The notes beneath the pieces are model-generated. The model made no database searches. It saw only the letters and a program-made list of their open reading frames with translations, and was not told the DNA's origin. Positions 45,607-55,939 of a stretch of 64,000 bases of DNA are shown here, one piece after another (position 1 is the first letter of the stretch; each line of letters opens with the position of its first letter). The DNA is from Dallia pectoralis. Taxonomy: Eukaryota > Chordata > Actinopteri > Esociformes > Umbridae. The translations under genes and the position numbers were made by a program. Location of the stretch: assembly GCA_029465975.1 (NCBI GenBank), contig CM055730.1, forward strand, positions 23,930,344 through 23,994,343, in the 5' to 3' direction.

Positions 45607-46585
45607 GGGGCAGTGGGAGCCTCCCGCTTCACTGTGATTCTCTCTCCTCTCTCATCGGTAGCCTGACTCTGTCCCTCTGTTACGGGGCAGCATGCCCCTC
45701 CCGCTTCACTGTGATTCTCTCTCCTCTCTCATCGGTAGCCTGACTCTGTCCCTCTGTTACGGGGCAGCATGCCCCTCCCGCTTCACTGTGATTCTCTCTC
45801 CTCTCTCATCGGTAGCCTGACTCTGTCCCTCTGTTACGGGGCAGCATGCCCCTCCCGCTTCACTGTGATTCTCTCTCCTCTCTCATCGGTAGCCTGACTC
45901 TGTCCCTCTGTTACGGGGCAGCATGCCCTCCCGCTTCACTGTGATTCTCTCTCCTCTCTCATCGGTAGCCTGACTCTGTCCCTCTGTTACGGGGCAGCAT
46001 GCCCCTCCCGCTTCACTGTGATTCTCTCTCCTCTCTCATCGGTAGCCTGACTCTGTCCTCTGTTACGGGGCAGCATGCCCCTCCCGCTTCACTGTGATTC
46101 TCTCTCCTCTCTCATCGGTAGCCTGACTCTGTCCCTCTGTTACGGGGCAGCATGCCCCTCCCGCTTCACTGTGATTCTCTCTCCTCTCTCATCGGTAGCC
46201 TGACTCTGTCCCTCTGTTACGGGGCAGCATGCCCCTCCCGCTTCACTGTGATTCTCTCTCCTCTCTCATCGGTAGCCTGACTCTGTCCCTCTGTTACGGG
46301 GCAGCATGCCCCTCCCGCTTCACTGTGATTCTCTCTCCTCTCTCATCGGTAGCCTGACTCTGTCCCTCTGTTACGGGGCAGCATGCCCCTCCCGCTTCAC
46401 TGTGATTCTCTCTCCTCTCTCATCGGTAGCCTGACTCTGTCCCTCTGTTACGGGGCAGCATGCCCCTCCCGCTTCACTGTGATTCTCTCTCCTCTCTCAT
46501 CGGTAGCCTGACTCTGTCCCTCTGTTACGGGGCAGCATGCCCCTCCCGCTTCACTGTGATTCTCTCTCTCCTCTCTCATCGGTAG
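45607..46585. repeat. 77-bp minisatellite, about 12 nearly identical copies
   Basis: The word CTTCACTGTGATTCTCTC begins units at 45627, 45704, 45781, 45858 and so on, with a constant 77-bp period except for two single-base deletions. Each unit has a short hairpin (GGGGCAGCATGCCCC) and a CT-rich run (CTCTCTCCTCTCTCATC). The near absence of substitutions implies recent expansion or homogenisation. Confidence 0.95.
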
Positions 46586-46929
46586 TTCTTCACCATTTCA
46601 AAGACAATTGGGAACAAAACAAATGAATAGCTTTTATGTGACTAAAATATTAGATATTTCTTCCGCAAATAGGCTTTTTAGAAATATTATTTTGGAAACT
46701 GATTTCATAACTTAATGAGGGCTCAGTTCTATCCCCCCCACCCTGGGCCCGGGACAACAAACCCGTTTGTCCCCCCCTGTCGTAGGCCTGGGGTCCGTTC
46801 TCCGTATGTCGCTAACTCAGTTAACCGGATTTGATTGTTGTCGATTTGGCATAATCCGGGTTAGTTCGGTTCTCCGAAGCACATCCTGTACTTGTAGTCA
46901 TAGCAACAGGTGCGTAAGCTTGAACCTGC

Positions 46930-47117
46930 TCCGGAGCAGGCTTACTTATCTGTATTTTGGTATAGCATTTTGTATATTACTTGTCCATATACCCCCTCAG
47001 CCCGTTAGTATAATTTATATTGTTCTATTCATATGTTTTATTTACGCACCTGCCAAAGTAAATTCCTTGTCTGTTCACACATTCATGGCGATTAAACACT
47101 TTTCTGATTCTGATTTT
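46930..47117 (+). mobile_element. LINE 3' tail fragment
   Basis: AATTCCTTGTCTGTTCACAC, then ATTCATGGCGATTAAACACT and TTCTGATTCTGATTTTTGA match the usual 3' end of a fish LINE ('TTCCTTGTxTGTTCACACxCxTGGCxATAAA...TTCTGATTCTGA'). The 5' boundary is unclear. Confidence 0.5.
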
Positions 47118-47489
47118 TGATTGCTGTTATGAACAGACAAACACATGCATTTACCTGTGTTTTTAAAGAGACTTAGGCGACCATGAACAATACAAGTAGT
47201 AAAGACTACCATTGAGTTGAATGTGCTTGTACTTGTTCCCATGTTCTAGTCGGTCCATGAGTAGGTCCTAATCCCCTAATATATGTGTGTGAGTTGGAGT
47301 TTGTATGAATTAACGTGGGCAGAAATCGTATTTTACGCAGTGAGAATTGTGGAAGAAATGTACTGTCCTGTGGTGGCTCTGACATTAAGAAAATATGAAA
47401 TTCAATTATGACATTATTAAAATACAATACCGTAACAATTGATAGAACCATAACATGATGACCACTAACACATTTAATTTGACTGCTAC

Positions 47490-47628
47490 TTTTTGCCAGC
47501 CCTCTCCTGGCTTGTGCAGACTTTGTGGTGTTCCCTTGCGTTTTAATTAAACATTCAAGTTTCGCATAACCTTCCATCAATATCTCTTGTTCTGATGTGG
47601 AGAAAAAGTGGCCGTGATCTTTGGCCAT
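47490..47628 (-). pseudogene. Harbinger Myb/SANT-like DNA-binding protein, N-terminal exon
   Basis: The minus frame begins MAKDHGHFFSTSEQEILMEG, followed by YAKLECLIKTQGNTTKSAQARR. This matches the start of NAIF1/Harbinger Myb-like proteins (FSxxEQEILMExYxxYExIIKxKGNTxxAxxxR), the first helices of a trihelix SANT domain. After about residue 45 the frame loses similarity (SSQIKCVSGHHVM...), possibly at a splice site or mutation. A second exon may lie at 47380-47330 (EPPQDSTFLPQFS region). Confidence 0.6.
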
Positions 47629-49930
47629 GATCAGTAACCAATAGGAGTGTCGCTGATCAAGGTTTCTACTATCGATACATGTCGCCTTTTAAGCGAACGC
47701 GTGGACGCGCATTCATCTCCGGTGACTCGATCCAGCTATACTCATCGTAGGGCTGCTCGATTATGGAAAAAAATCATAATCACGATTATTGTAGTCAATC
47801 GATTATTTAAACGATTACTCATTGACTTTGGAACAATGTTGCATTTATTAAATTAAAAACAGTGAAACAAAACAACAGTGCAAACTCCCTGAACTGAAAA
47901 TCACTTTTAAGTATAAATTATACAAAAAACTTTTAAATAGTATTAAATAATAAAAATGAAAACATAAATTAGATAAAAATATATTTGTATCTATTTCTAA
48001 TACTGACATGTCTAAAACATGTATTAAACATTTTTTTAACTAAATGTAACAAATTCCAGTCAGTGATAAAATAAAATAAAAATGGTTCAGGGCCAACTGG
48101 ACAAATTATGGCACTCCCTTAAAGGTTTTTAGCCAGAAATACCAGCCTGTCTACATGATCTGGTTTCAGAGATGAACGCAAGCAGGATACAATATTTCCT
48201 CCCGTGCTGAAGACCCTCTCTGAAGAGGAACTAGTGGCTGGGATGCACAGATATTTTTTGCCAGGTTAGAAAGATGTGGGTAGAACTTCTGAGATTCCCT
48301 CCACCACTTAAATGGGTCTTCCTCAAGATCCAATGTTTCTGTCTGGAGGTAGGTCTGTAGCTCAATAGCTATAGCCTGGTCCTCTTGCAGAGATGGTCCT
48401 GCAGCTTTGTTTGTAGTGACCTTGAAGAAGCTTCCCAGGCCCTTTTTCTTCTTCGGAGCAACAGCATCCTCTGTATCATCAGCGGGCATTGCTGCTGCCT
48501 CAAGTGGGGCAGTTTCCTTGGAGGGAACATATTTTAAAGAAAATAGGAATTACAATTTTGATCTGACATTTGTGGTATTGGTGTTCCCAATGTTTTGCCA
48601 AAACATTAACTCATGTGAATATTATTATTAATATTATTACCTTGGTAGTCAAACTCTTCATCTCCGTTGTCAGTCTGTCTACAATTAACCCTCGGTTGTA
48701 CCCACATATTTTATCTTGAACCTTGGGTCCAAGGCACAGGCCATGTCAAGTAGCTCTTGTGTTGCTGTGTCACTGTATTTGTCAGTGAGATAGTGGACCA
48801 TCTTCTGTTTGATGCTTTTGGCAAGCTCAGTGTCATCCTCCTTCACGTCCAATATTGAGTTGCTGAAGAGGTGGAGGGTTGGTTTCAGGAAAGACACACT
48901 TACATATTTCTCTCCAGAAAGTGCATCTGTGAATTCAACCAGAGGGCTAAGTGACTTATTGATGGCCTCCAGTACATCAATGTCCTGCCAGAAAAAGGAT
49001 GAGATGTCTGGGCTTTCAGTCACTGGAAAGGACCTGGGCAATGGCCTTTTGCTGTTCAAGGACCCTGTCAATCATGGCCTGCCTAGATCCCCATCTGGTT
49101 GGACATTCCGTCTTAAGGGAGTGTTCAGGCAGATCCAGCTGGTTCTGTGCCTTTGCGAGATCCCTCTTTTTTTCCAACTGTAGGAACCCCAGTTTCTTGC
49201 AGACCCCCATTGCACGGTCGATCCTGGGATCCGTCATTGCGTTTTCTAAGATAACAACAAATAAATAATTAGTGTGACCATCATCACAACTTTTCTAAAA
49301 GCATAATTTTCCACGTGTGTGAGTGAGTGTGAGTGTGAGTGTGAGTGTGAGTGTGAGAAAGTGAACAGTATCAAAAGCAGTTACACTGTAACTCACATGA
49401 ATTTCTCATCACTTCTGAAATTGTTGTTGCTTCTGTTAAAATTACCTATTTACATACAACTAAATCACCACATGCCACACATATTTAGGAGCAGGGATCC
49501 CTACTCACCTATTGGCCAAATGGAGCCTGCGCCCGAAGCCCTGGAGCCTCACCCCCGTTCAGCTCAGCCGCCAGCTTCATGTTTGAGGCATTATCCGTAG
49601 TGATGCAGATTCACTTTTCCTCTTTTAAATCCCATTCAGCTGTGGCTTCCCTTAGCCCATGGGCAATGTTTTGACCCGTGTGGTCTTCAGGAATAAAAGA
49701 CGTTTGTAGACATTTTGTGTTTAAATTAAAATCTGTGTTGATGAAATGTACAGTGAGGCTAATGTATGGCTTCATGGTTCGGCTAGAACATAAGTCAGTA
49801 GTGGTGCGGAAGTACTCTGCCTTTGCCACCTCATTAGGCACTTCTGCACGGCATTTCTTATATAAAGCTGGAAGAGCCACCCTGTTAAAATGGTGGCGAG
49901 ATGGCAAGATATAGCGTTTGTCCAAAGTAT

Positions 49931-50647
49931 TGTTATGGAATTTTATGATCATTCAAGTAGTTTAGTTACATGTAAGTCTCATAGATGTTGTTTAGGCCAA
50001 AAGGCACAGAGAAAGGTTAAGAACGGAAAGCACGAGACTCTGAAAAACGGAATCTGGTTCCTTTCGGAGGACAAGCCGGAATGTATCTTTACATTGTTAG
50101 AGGGGCCCAATGCTAGAAACAGATGTCCTGTTTACCTTATCTGGGATGGACTGTCAAAAGGAAATGTATGGGTCTTTGTTCACCGCATATGTTTCTCACC
50201 CTAAATGGATATGCATCAGGCCTCCCTCGACTTGAGTGGGGAGTGACCCTCGGGTTTTCATGACAGCTCCATATGTCATGAATATTATCCTATATTTGGT
50301 GAGATCTTCTAAGGACCTCATCTGTTCTCCATTGTCTCTGTTTAGGTTGGTGTGTCAATGAGTGTGCGTAACTTCATTCCTTTAAATACCATGCAGAAGT
50401 TGTAATCATTAGGTCAGTCTGATCCAGCACAGGTTATTGTCCTGTTGTCTGATGAAGACTTTCCTCAAACCTATTCTTTAAGCTTGCTATAGGGATTGAT
50501 CTGATCAATGCAAAAGCTTAAACCTGTATTTGAGAAATGGTTTCTTACTTGCAATTAAACCTGTTAAAAGTGTCAAACTGTAACATACTCTCGTGCGTCT
50601 TACTTTAAGTTCGAATTCAGCGATTAAAGTCTAAAATTTCCTCGACA
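49931..50647 (+). mobile_element. 5' LTR
   Basis: TGTTATGGAATTTTATG... to ...TTTCCTCGACA, 717 bp. A TATA-like CTTTAAATACC at about 50390 and an AATTAAA polyadenylation-like signal at about 50553 outline U3, R and U5. Confidence 0.95.
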
Positions 50648-50649
50648 GT

Positions 50650-50668
50650 TGGGGGCATCGTCTGAGAT
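50650..50668 (+). promoter_or_regulatory. Primer-binding site, tRNA-Pro-like
   Basis: Two bases after the LTR comes TGGGGGCATCGTCTGAGAT. This equals the TGGGGGC-TCGTC core of tRNA-Pro primer sites with one inserted A and two later differences. Another tRNA with a similar 3' end is possible. Confidence 0.6.
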
Positions 50669-50942
50669 TCTTAACAAAGTAATCCGTATTTTTCCAAAAC
50701 AGGCTACATATCCTAAAGAGCGATATAATTTTTTAATTTTTTTTTTTAAAAATAACAGGCCAGGACTGTCTTTGGAGATATGTGATTCTATACAGAATTT
50801 TGAAACTCAAGGACCTAAAAATGCTGAATTGGGACAATGTTGGACGACAGTTTGACAACGGTTTTGATAAATTAACAAAATAGGCTCGTTAATTTTGACT
50901 TAATTCGTAAGGTTATTGTAAGATTTTAACGTTGGCTTAAAA

Positions 50943-51098
50943 ATGGAAAACAGTACTTCTAATCGGGTATTTGTTGATTTTGGTCTGGTAAAACGTGCAC
51001 GTCAGGAATTATTAATTTCTGCAGCTCCAATCCTCCTCAACAAATGGGTGAGTGGAGAGCGCCAGACTGGAGCAATATTTACCTGTATGAAGTGTTAA
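50943..51098 (+). CDS. Small leader open frame spanning a splice donor
   Basis: A 51-codon frame (MENSTSNRVFVDFGLVKRAR...) lies between PBS and gag. Codon 36 overlaps a near-consensus splice donor (TGG|GTGAGT at 51048-51053). In complex retroviruses leaders and small exons are joined to downstream genes this way. Here there is no evidence of coding constraint, and it may be chance. Confidence 0.3.
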   Translation: MENSTSNRVFVDFGLVKRARQELLISAAPILLNKWVSGERQTGAIFTCMKC

Positions 51099-51270
51099 TA
51101 CCTGTATACAGTAGGAATAAAATGCTGTTCAATATAGGTTATCTGGGTGCGGTGAGACGGCTCGGTTATTCAAGATATCTCACTTAAAAGAACTGACGAG
51201 TTCATTAACACCTATAGGAGACTTCATTATATGCTAAAATTAGATTTGCGTCTTAAATATCGATAACAAC

Positions 51271-52842
51271 ATGGGTAATTACATGTGTATTGGTAAACCT
51301 TCGGTGGATACTGAACGTTACGTTGTTGGACCGGCTAAAATAATGACAGACAAATACGGAGACTGGACATGCGAACAATTAGACCTGTGGGAGTTATTGG
51401 GATTTCCTGCTGATGGCAGTTTTAGTCAGAGACAGATACTGTTGTTGAAAGACAAGTTGGAGGATTTTGAACAGGGTAAAATTAAGGTTTCACGGGGTAA
51501 TCGGCAGAAAGTAGATTGGAAGGCATATAATAAGTGGAGAGAGCAGACTGATATACGGGCTAAGCGGTGTAGCACGGGGCTTGTTAATCGGTGTGTTCTA
51601 GCTTGTCCCAACCAGGTTGATGCTGCCTGTCCTCCTGCTGACCGACCCCCACCCTATCGCGGCGTTACCACAACAGCCCCAGCGGTACCAACTATGCCAA
51701 CAGCATCGGACCTGATGGAAAACATTCGCGGAGGAGGACTCTACCCATCCGTATTCGGCCTCCACAGAGTTTCACACGCCGCTGAGAGGACCCAGAGTAC
51801 CACTGCGGCCTGTCCCAGAGAACAACACAGAATTGATGCCGGGCAATTCCCTATGGTGGAGGTAGCCAACCCAGCTGGTGGAGGAGACACGGATAACCCA
51901 GCGACTATACTAGTCTACAGACCGTGGTCACCCGCCGACCTGAGAGAAGTGGCTTCTACACTACCTGACCCAGAAACAGAAGGTGGAGAGGAATTTGTCC
52001 GTGTGTTTCTACAGATCGTGAATCAATATAGACCGACCTCTGTGGAGATTGAAACAATTTTGATGAAGGCCTTGCAACTAAAATGGGGGAGAGTGAAAAG
52101 AAACTGGCCTAGCGAGAGAAACATTATGTTCAATTGGGATGCGCACTCTGACTACCGGAGTGCTGTGGAACAGCTGAGCACTGGACTTATCGCTGCTTTT
52201 CCTAAGCGAATGAACTGGGAAAAGATCTCTGATTGTAAACAGACACTGGGCGAGAAAGTTTCAGACTACAGGAATAGACTTGAAAAAGCTTTTGAATTAC
52301 ACAGCGGAATGGGAAAGAGACCGGACGGTGATGAAGAGTCGGCCTGGGAGCAACAGTGTAAAATGAGGTTAGTTGCAGGCCTTCTACCAGACATTAGGAA
52401 GCACATTCGAAATCACTGTGTAGACCTGGATGAGGGTCGCATGGAAACCGTCTGGCCGTATTTTAAGCACGCTGAAAGAGTCTACGAGGACCAGCTGTAC
52501 AAACAGACCGAAGAAAGACGAGAGCGTGAAACGCAAATTCAGATGGCCCAACTGGACTTCTACAGCAGAGGCTACTCAGGAGGGAGACGGAGACGGAGAC
52601 GGAGAGCAAGCAGGAGAGGACAATACAGACACCAGGGTGATGATAACTCCAGCCAAAGTCCCAACTCTGATAGCTGTTTCAACTGTGGTGCATTTGGACA
52701 CTGGGCTCGTGACTGCACTGTGCCGGACACTAGAGACTATTACCATGGGAACAGAGACAGTATGGGAGATGGTGATGGCACAACAGCAGACGACCAAATG
52801 GAGCGTCACAGGACCCATGGCTGGCACGGACGGGGGTACTGA
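51271..52842 (+). CDS. gag: Retroviral Gag polyprotein, complete open frame
   Basis: The 523-residue frame has no internal stop. Gag polyproteins drive membrane targeting, particle assembly and RNA packaging. The N-terminus MGNYMC has Gly2 for myristoylation (matrix, about 1-110). A PPPY late-domain motif is at 126-129 in a Pro-rich linker. The capsid-like region spans about 205-410 (VYRPWSPADLREVASTLPDP; EKVSDYRNRLEKAF near 328-341 lies where the conserved homology region is expected). An Arg-rich patch is at 439-449 (GRRRRRRRASRRG). A single CCHC zinc knuckle, CFNCGAFGHWARDC, is at 469-482 (C-x2-C-x4-H-x4-C). The length suits gamma/epsilon-type Gag. The frame ends at TGA, and no protease frame follows by readthrough. 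A second forward frame overlaps the last 400 bp (52430-52921) but looks like a shadow. Confidence 0.9.
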   Translation: MGNYMCIGKPSVDTERYVVGPAKIMTDKYGDWTCEQLDLWELLGFPADGSFSQRQILLLKDKLEDFEQGKIKVSRGNRQKVDWKAYNKWREQTDIRAKRCSTGLVNRCVLACPNQVDAACPPADRPPPYRGVTTTAPAVPTMPTASDLMENIRGGGLYPSVFGLHRVSHAAERTQSTTAACPREQHRIDAGQFPMVEVANPAGGGDTDNPATILVYRPWSPADLREVASTLPDPETEGGEEFVRVFLQIVNQYRPTSVEIETILMKALQLKWGRVKRNWPSERNIMFNWDAHSDYRSAVEQLSTGLIAAFPKRMNWEKISDCKQTLGEKVSDYRNRLEKAFELHSGMGKRPDGDEESAWEQQCKMRLVAGLLPDIRKHIRNHCVDLDEGRMETVWPYFKHAERVYEDQLYKQTEERRERETQIQMAQLDFYSRGYSGGRRRRRRRASRRGQYRHQGDDNSSQSPNSDSCFNCGAFGHWARDCTVPDTRDYYHGNRDSMGDGDGTTADDQMERHRTHGWHGRGY

Positions 52843-55209
52843 CGGTCAGAGGGGACGGGCAGGAAAACATCAACCCGGTGAGATCAAACCATTATGTTAT
52901 CCTGTAATTAATCAATTATGATAGTATCTAAAGTTAAAGTAATTTTGTTCGGATGTTTAGTGAAGACTTGTTTATTCTGAGTGTTGAGTTGATATGCAGA
53001 CGTATGGTTGTGTGAGATTTTCGTTCCACTGGGGAGGAGTACCGGTGTCTTGGCACTATGCTTACGCTTAAAGTTAGGTGTTTAGCGTAGTGTAGCGTGC
53101 ATTGCGTATCGCCTGATAAACGGGGTTTGTCAGGTCCGTGCAGCTCGGGGAGCGTGACTGGACCCATGATGGTTGATATCTCATTGTCCCTAGTTTACCG
53201 GTTACAACTAGGGGACTGCATATATAGCTATTGTCAAGGTTAATATCTCAGTAGAGATCAGCTCATTATCTCAGTAGAAATCAGCTCATTGTTAGTGAGA
53301 GGTCTTATTTTTCGCTGTCCAGGGTTCGTTCGTACGCGTACGCAAATATCATATTAAAATGACCTAGGTGTGATTCATGCATGATCTGGGGTAAAGCTTC
53401 ATGAAGTTGGGACAGGGGTCCCAGGCCAAAGTTTTGTCGACAAATTTATTTTCTGGTTTTCCTGTGCACGAGGAATTCCTATTTTATATTATTGTTTGTT
53501 TTTAGGCCTTATGTAACATCTGCGCTAATGACATAATTAAGAGTATTTCCGATTATAACTCTGCATGTTTTTACCTGGAATACTATATGTTCCATTTTGT
53601 TTGTTTTGTAGGAGGACTACATTCTAGGTTATAGGGAGATTATGTTCTAGTTATATGCTATGGTTATTCGTTTTGTGAAGTTGAATAAGGACATTTGGAT
53701 TTGTTCCTATAAATGTTGGCATGATGATATAATGAATGACCATGTGGGTTAAGTGTATTTCTGATACACCCTTTTATTTTTATTATTGGCTTTTGGCTAT
53801 TTTGAGTAACATGTTTAAGACATTCTGAGTTCTTGATTGTTAAAAGGGCAGAAAGTTAACTGTAACTCTGTGTCTGCCTGTCTAGAGATGGTTTCTGCTA
53901 ATTTAGGGGTGTTTAGGAACTTTTCTTTGACCCTCCCTGGGGTGCTTCTCTGGCTCAAAAGAGGGGGCACACCCAAGTTGCTTATTTAGAGGGGGGGGCT
54001 GGTTTACTGTGTGATTGTGAGGTGGCTCAGCCCAGAGCTAACAGATGGCTGGTCATAAACCATATTTTAGTCATGTGTTTTATCTTAGATAAATTTAACA
54101 AGTTTGTCTATGACAGTTGGTTGTTTTCTCCATTGTTGATGAACTGAAGGAGAAAACAAGAGGGGAAGTGACGTAATAAACATATTCAAGAATATAGCAT
54201 TTGTTAAATTTGGATTTCAGGCAATTGAAGTGTATAGTTGGATAACATGTCTAAACATTTGAATGGTTGAGGAGAATGGCTATTACAAATGTATTTGGCC
54301 TAGCAAAATTAAATCTGAGCAGTAAACACAATGTAATTCTATTGTTAAAGATGTTAACTGACACATGGAATGCAATAACTGTTTGCAGGTTGTGTCGCAT
54401 TAAAAAATCAACAGGTTGGACCATGAACAACTGGAGCAGAGCATCTGAGCCCTACCCCCACGCACACACACACACACACACATATATCAGAAGCTAACTG
54501 AATGACTTTAGGTACAGACCACAGAAAAGGTCAAACCAGAAACAAGGACATGGAACTTGTCATCCAGACCACAAAGAAGGCAATTACTAAATTGTGTGAA
54601 TGTTATTGTACACTTTTCAAGGAAGTTATGGACTGTAAAGAGAAAAAGGTGAACATGTTGCAGATTTCAGAAATTATCTTGAACGTCGGTTTGAGTTGTA
54701 CAAAGGAAAAACAAGAACATTGAACACACACATATTGCATCTCTGGACTATTAAAGAATGGCCACTGTTTGGCCACACTCATTAAAGACGTTGAAGGAGC
54801 CTACCAGGGCTGAGAAGATGGAAAAGGAACATTTATACACTCACACCATGATTGAAATCCTCATTTCTGATGATCAAAGAGTGCCAACATATTTACTGAT
54901 GTTTTTCTAATATGTTTAATGATTAGTTCCTCACACACTAGATGGAGGACTAGAAATCCAGAATATGAAAATGACACTGTTGAATATTGCTAAGTACTGT
55001 ACTGACATTGAATTATTTCAATTGATTGTGTATAATGTTTGGTAAAAGTATTTTTCTTAACAGGTTACAGTTTCAGAAATATGACAGTGGTGAATCCATA
55101 TATTCCTGATTGGTTATGAGTAATTATTAAGCTTGAGTGAACTAAAATTTAGAGTTGACACTAAAAACATTGTTTAAATTGTTTAACATGATTAAGGGTT
55201 TATAATGTT
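52843..55209 (+). other. Post-gag region lacking pro/pol/env
   Basis: I looked for LVDTGA, YxDD-type, HHCC/DDE and TM (CX6CC) signatures in all three forward frames and saw none. The longest forward frames beyond the gag overlap are short (54267-54497, 54502-54723) and unlike any retroviral protein known to me. Landmarks: a direct repeat of ATCTCAGTAGAGATCAGCTC at 53250-53290, (CA)n at 54462-54482 and several T-rich tracts ending in AG (53500, 53610). The sequence is AT-rich, unlike gag. It may be an acquired filler, a very diverged env, or a packaging/export region. Confidence 0.6.
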
Positions 55210-55217
55210 AAAAAGGG
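55210..55217 (+). promoter_or_regulatory. Polypurine tract
   Basis: AAAAAGGG followed by CAGAT lies directly before the 3' LTR and would prime plus-strand synthesis. Confidence 0.7.
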
Positions 55218-55222
55218 CAGAT

Positions 55223-55939
55223 TGTTATGGAATTTTATGATCATTCAAGTAGTTTAGTTACATGTAAGTCTCATAGATGTTGTTTAGGCCAAAAGGCACA
55301 GAGAAAGGTTAAGAACGGAAAGCACGAGACTCTGAAAAACGGAATCTGGTTCCTTTCGGAGGACAAGCCGGAATGTATCTTTACATTGTTAGAGGGGCCC
55401 AATGCTAGAAACAGATGTCCTGTTTACCTTATCTGGGATGGACTGTCAAAAGGAAATGTATGGGTCTTTGTTCACCGCATATGTTTCTCACCCTAAATGG
55501 ATATGCATCAGGCCTCCCTCGACTTGAGTGGGGAGTGACCCTCGGGTTTTCATGACAGCTCCATATGTCATGAATATTATCCTATATTTGGTGAGATCTT
55601 CTAAGGACCTCATCTGTTCTCCATTGTCTCTGTTTAGGTTGGTGTGTCAATGAGTGTGCGTAACTTCATTCCTTTAAATACCATGCAGAAGTTGTAATCA
55701 TTAGGTCAGTCTGATCCAGCACAGGTTATTGTCCTGTTGTCTGATGAAGACTTTCCTCAAATCTATTCTTTAAGCTTGCTATAGGGATTGATCTGATCAA
55801 TGCAAAAGCTTAAACCTGTATTTGAGAAATGGTTTCTTACTTGCAATTAAACCTGTTAAAAGTGTCAAACTGTAACATACTCTCGTGCGTCTTACTTTAA
55901 GTTCGAATTCAGCGATTAAAGTCTAAAATTTCCTCGACA
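55223..55939 (+). mobile_element. 3' LTR
   Basis: Copy of the 5' LTR at equal length (717 bp). The one difference seen is at 55762. Confidence 0.95.

Larger units (their letters stand above)
49931..55939 (+). mobile_element. Young endogenous retrovirus with gag but no recognisable pol or env
   Basis: The 6,009-bp provirus has 717-bp LTRs at both ends, flanked by GTAT (49927-49930 and 55940-55943). In order: LTR, primer-binding site (50650), leader with a small frame and strong splice donor (51048), gag (51271-52842), 2.37 kb with no retroviral motif, polypurine tract (55210-55217) and LTR. By eye the LTRs differ at one position (C at 50470, T at 55762), so insertion was very recent. The 4-bp duplication, tRNA-Pro-like PBS, PPPY motif and single CCHC knuckle resemble gamma/epsilon-type retroviruses. 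It interrupts the hAT transposase in antisense. Without protease, reverse transcriptase and integrase it cannot have mobilised itself; trans-mobilisation or a post-insertion deletion are the alternatives. Confidence 0.9.

Noticed and set aside
52430..52921. 163-codon frame overlapping the gag 3' end
   Set aside because: Out-of-phase with gag, rich in Thr/Gly/Asp from the Arg/Gly-coding region, with no protease motif; most likely a shadow.
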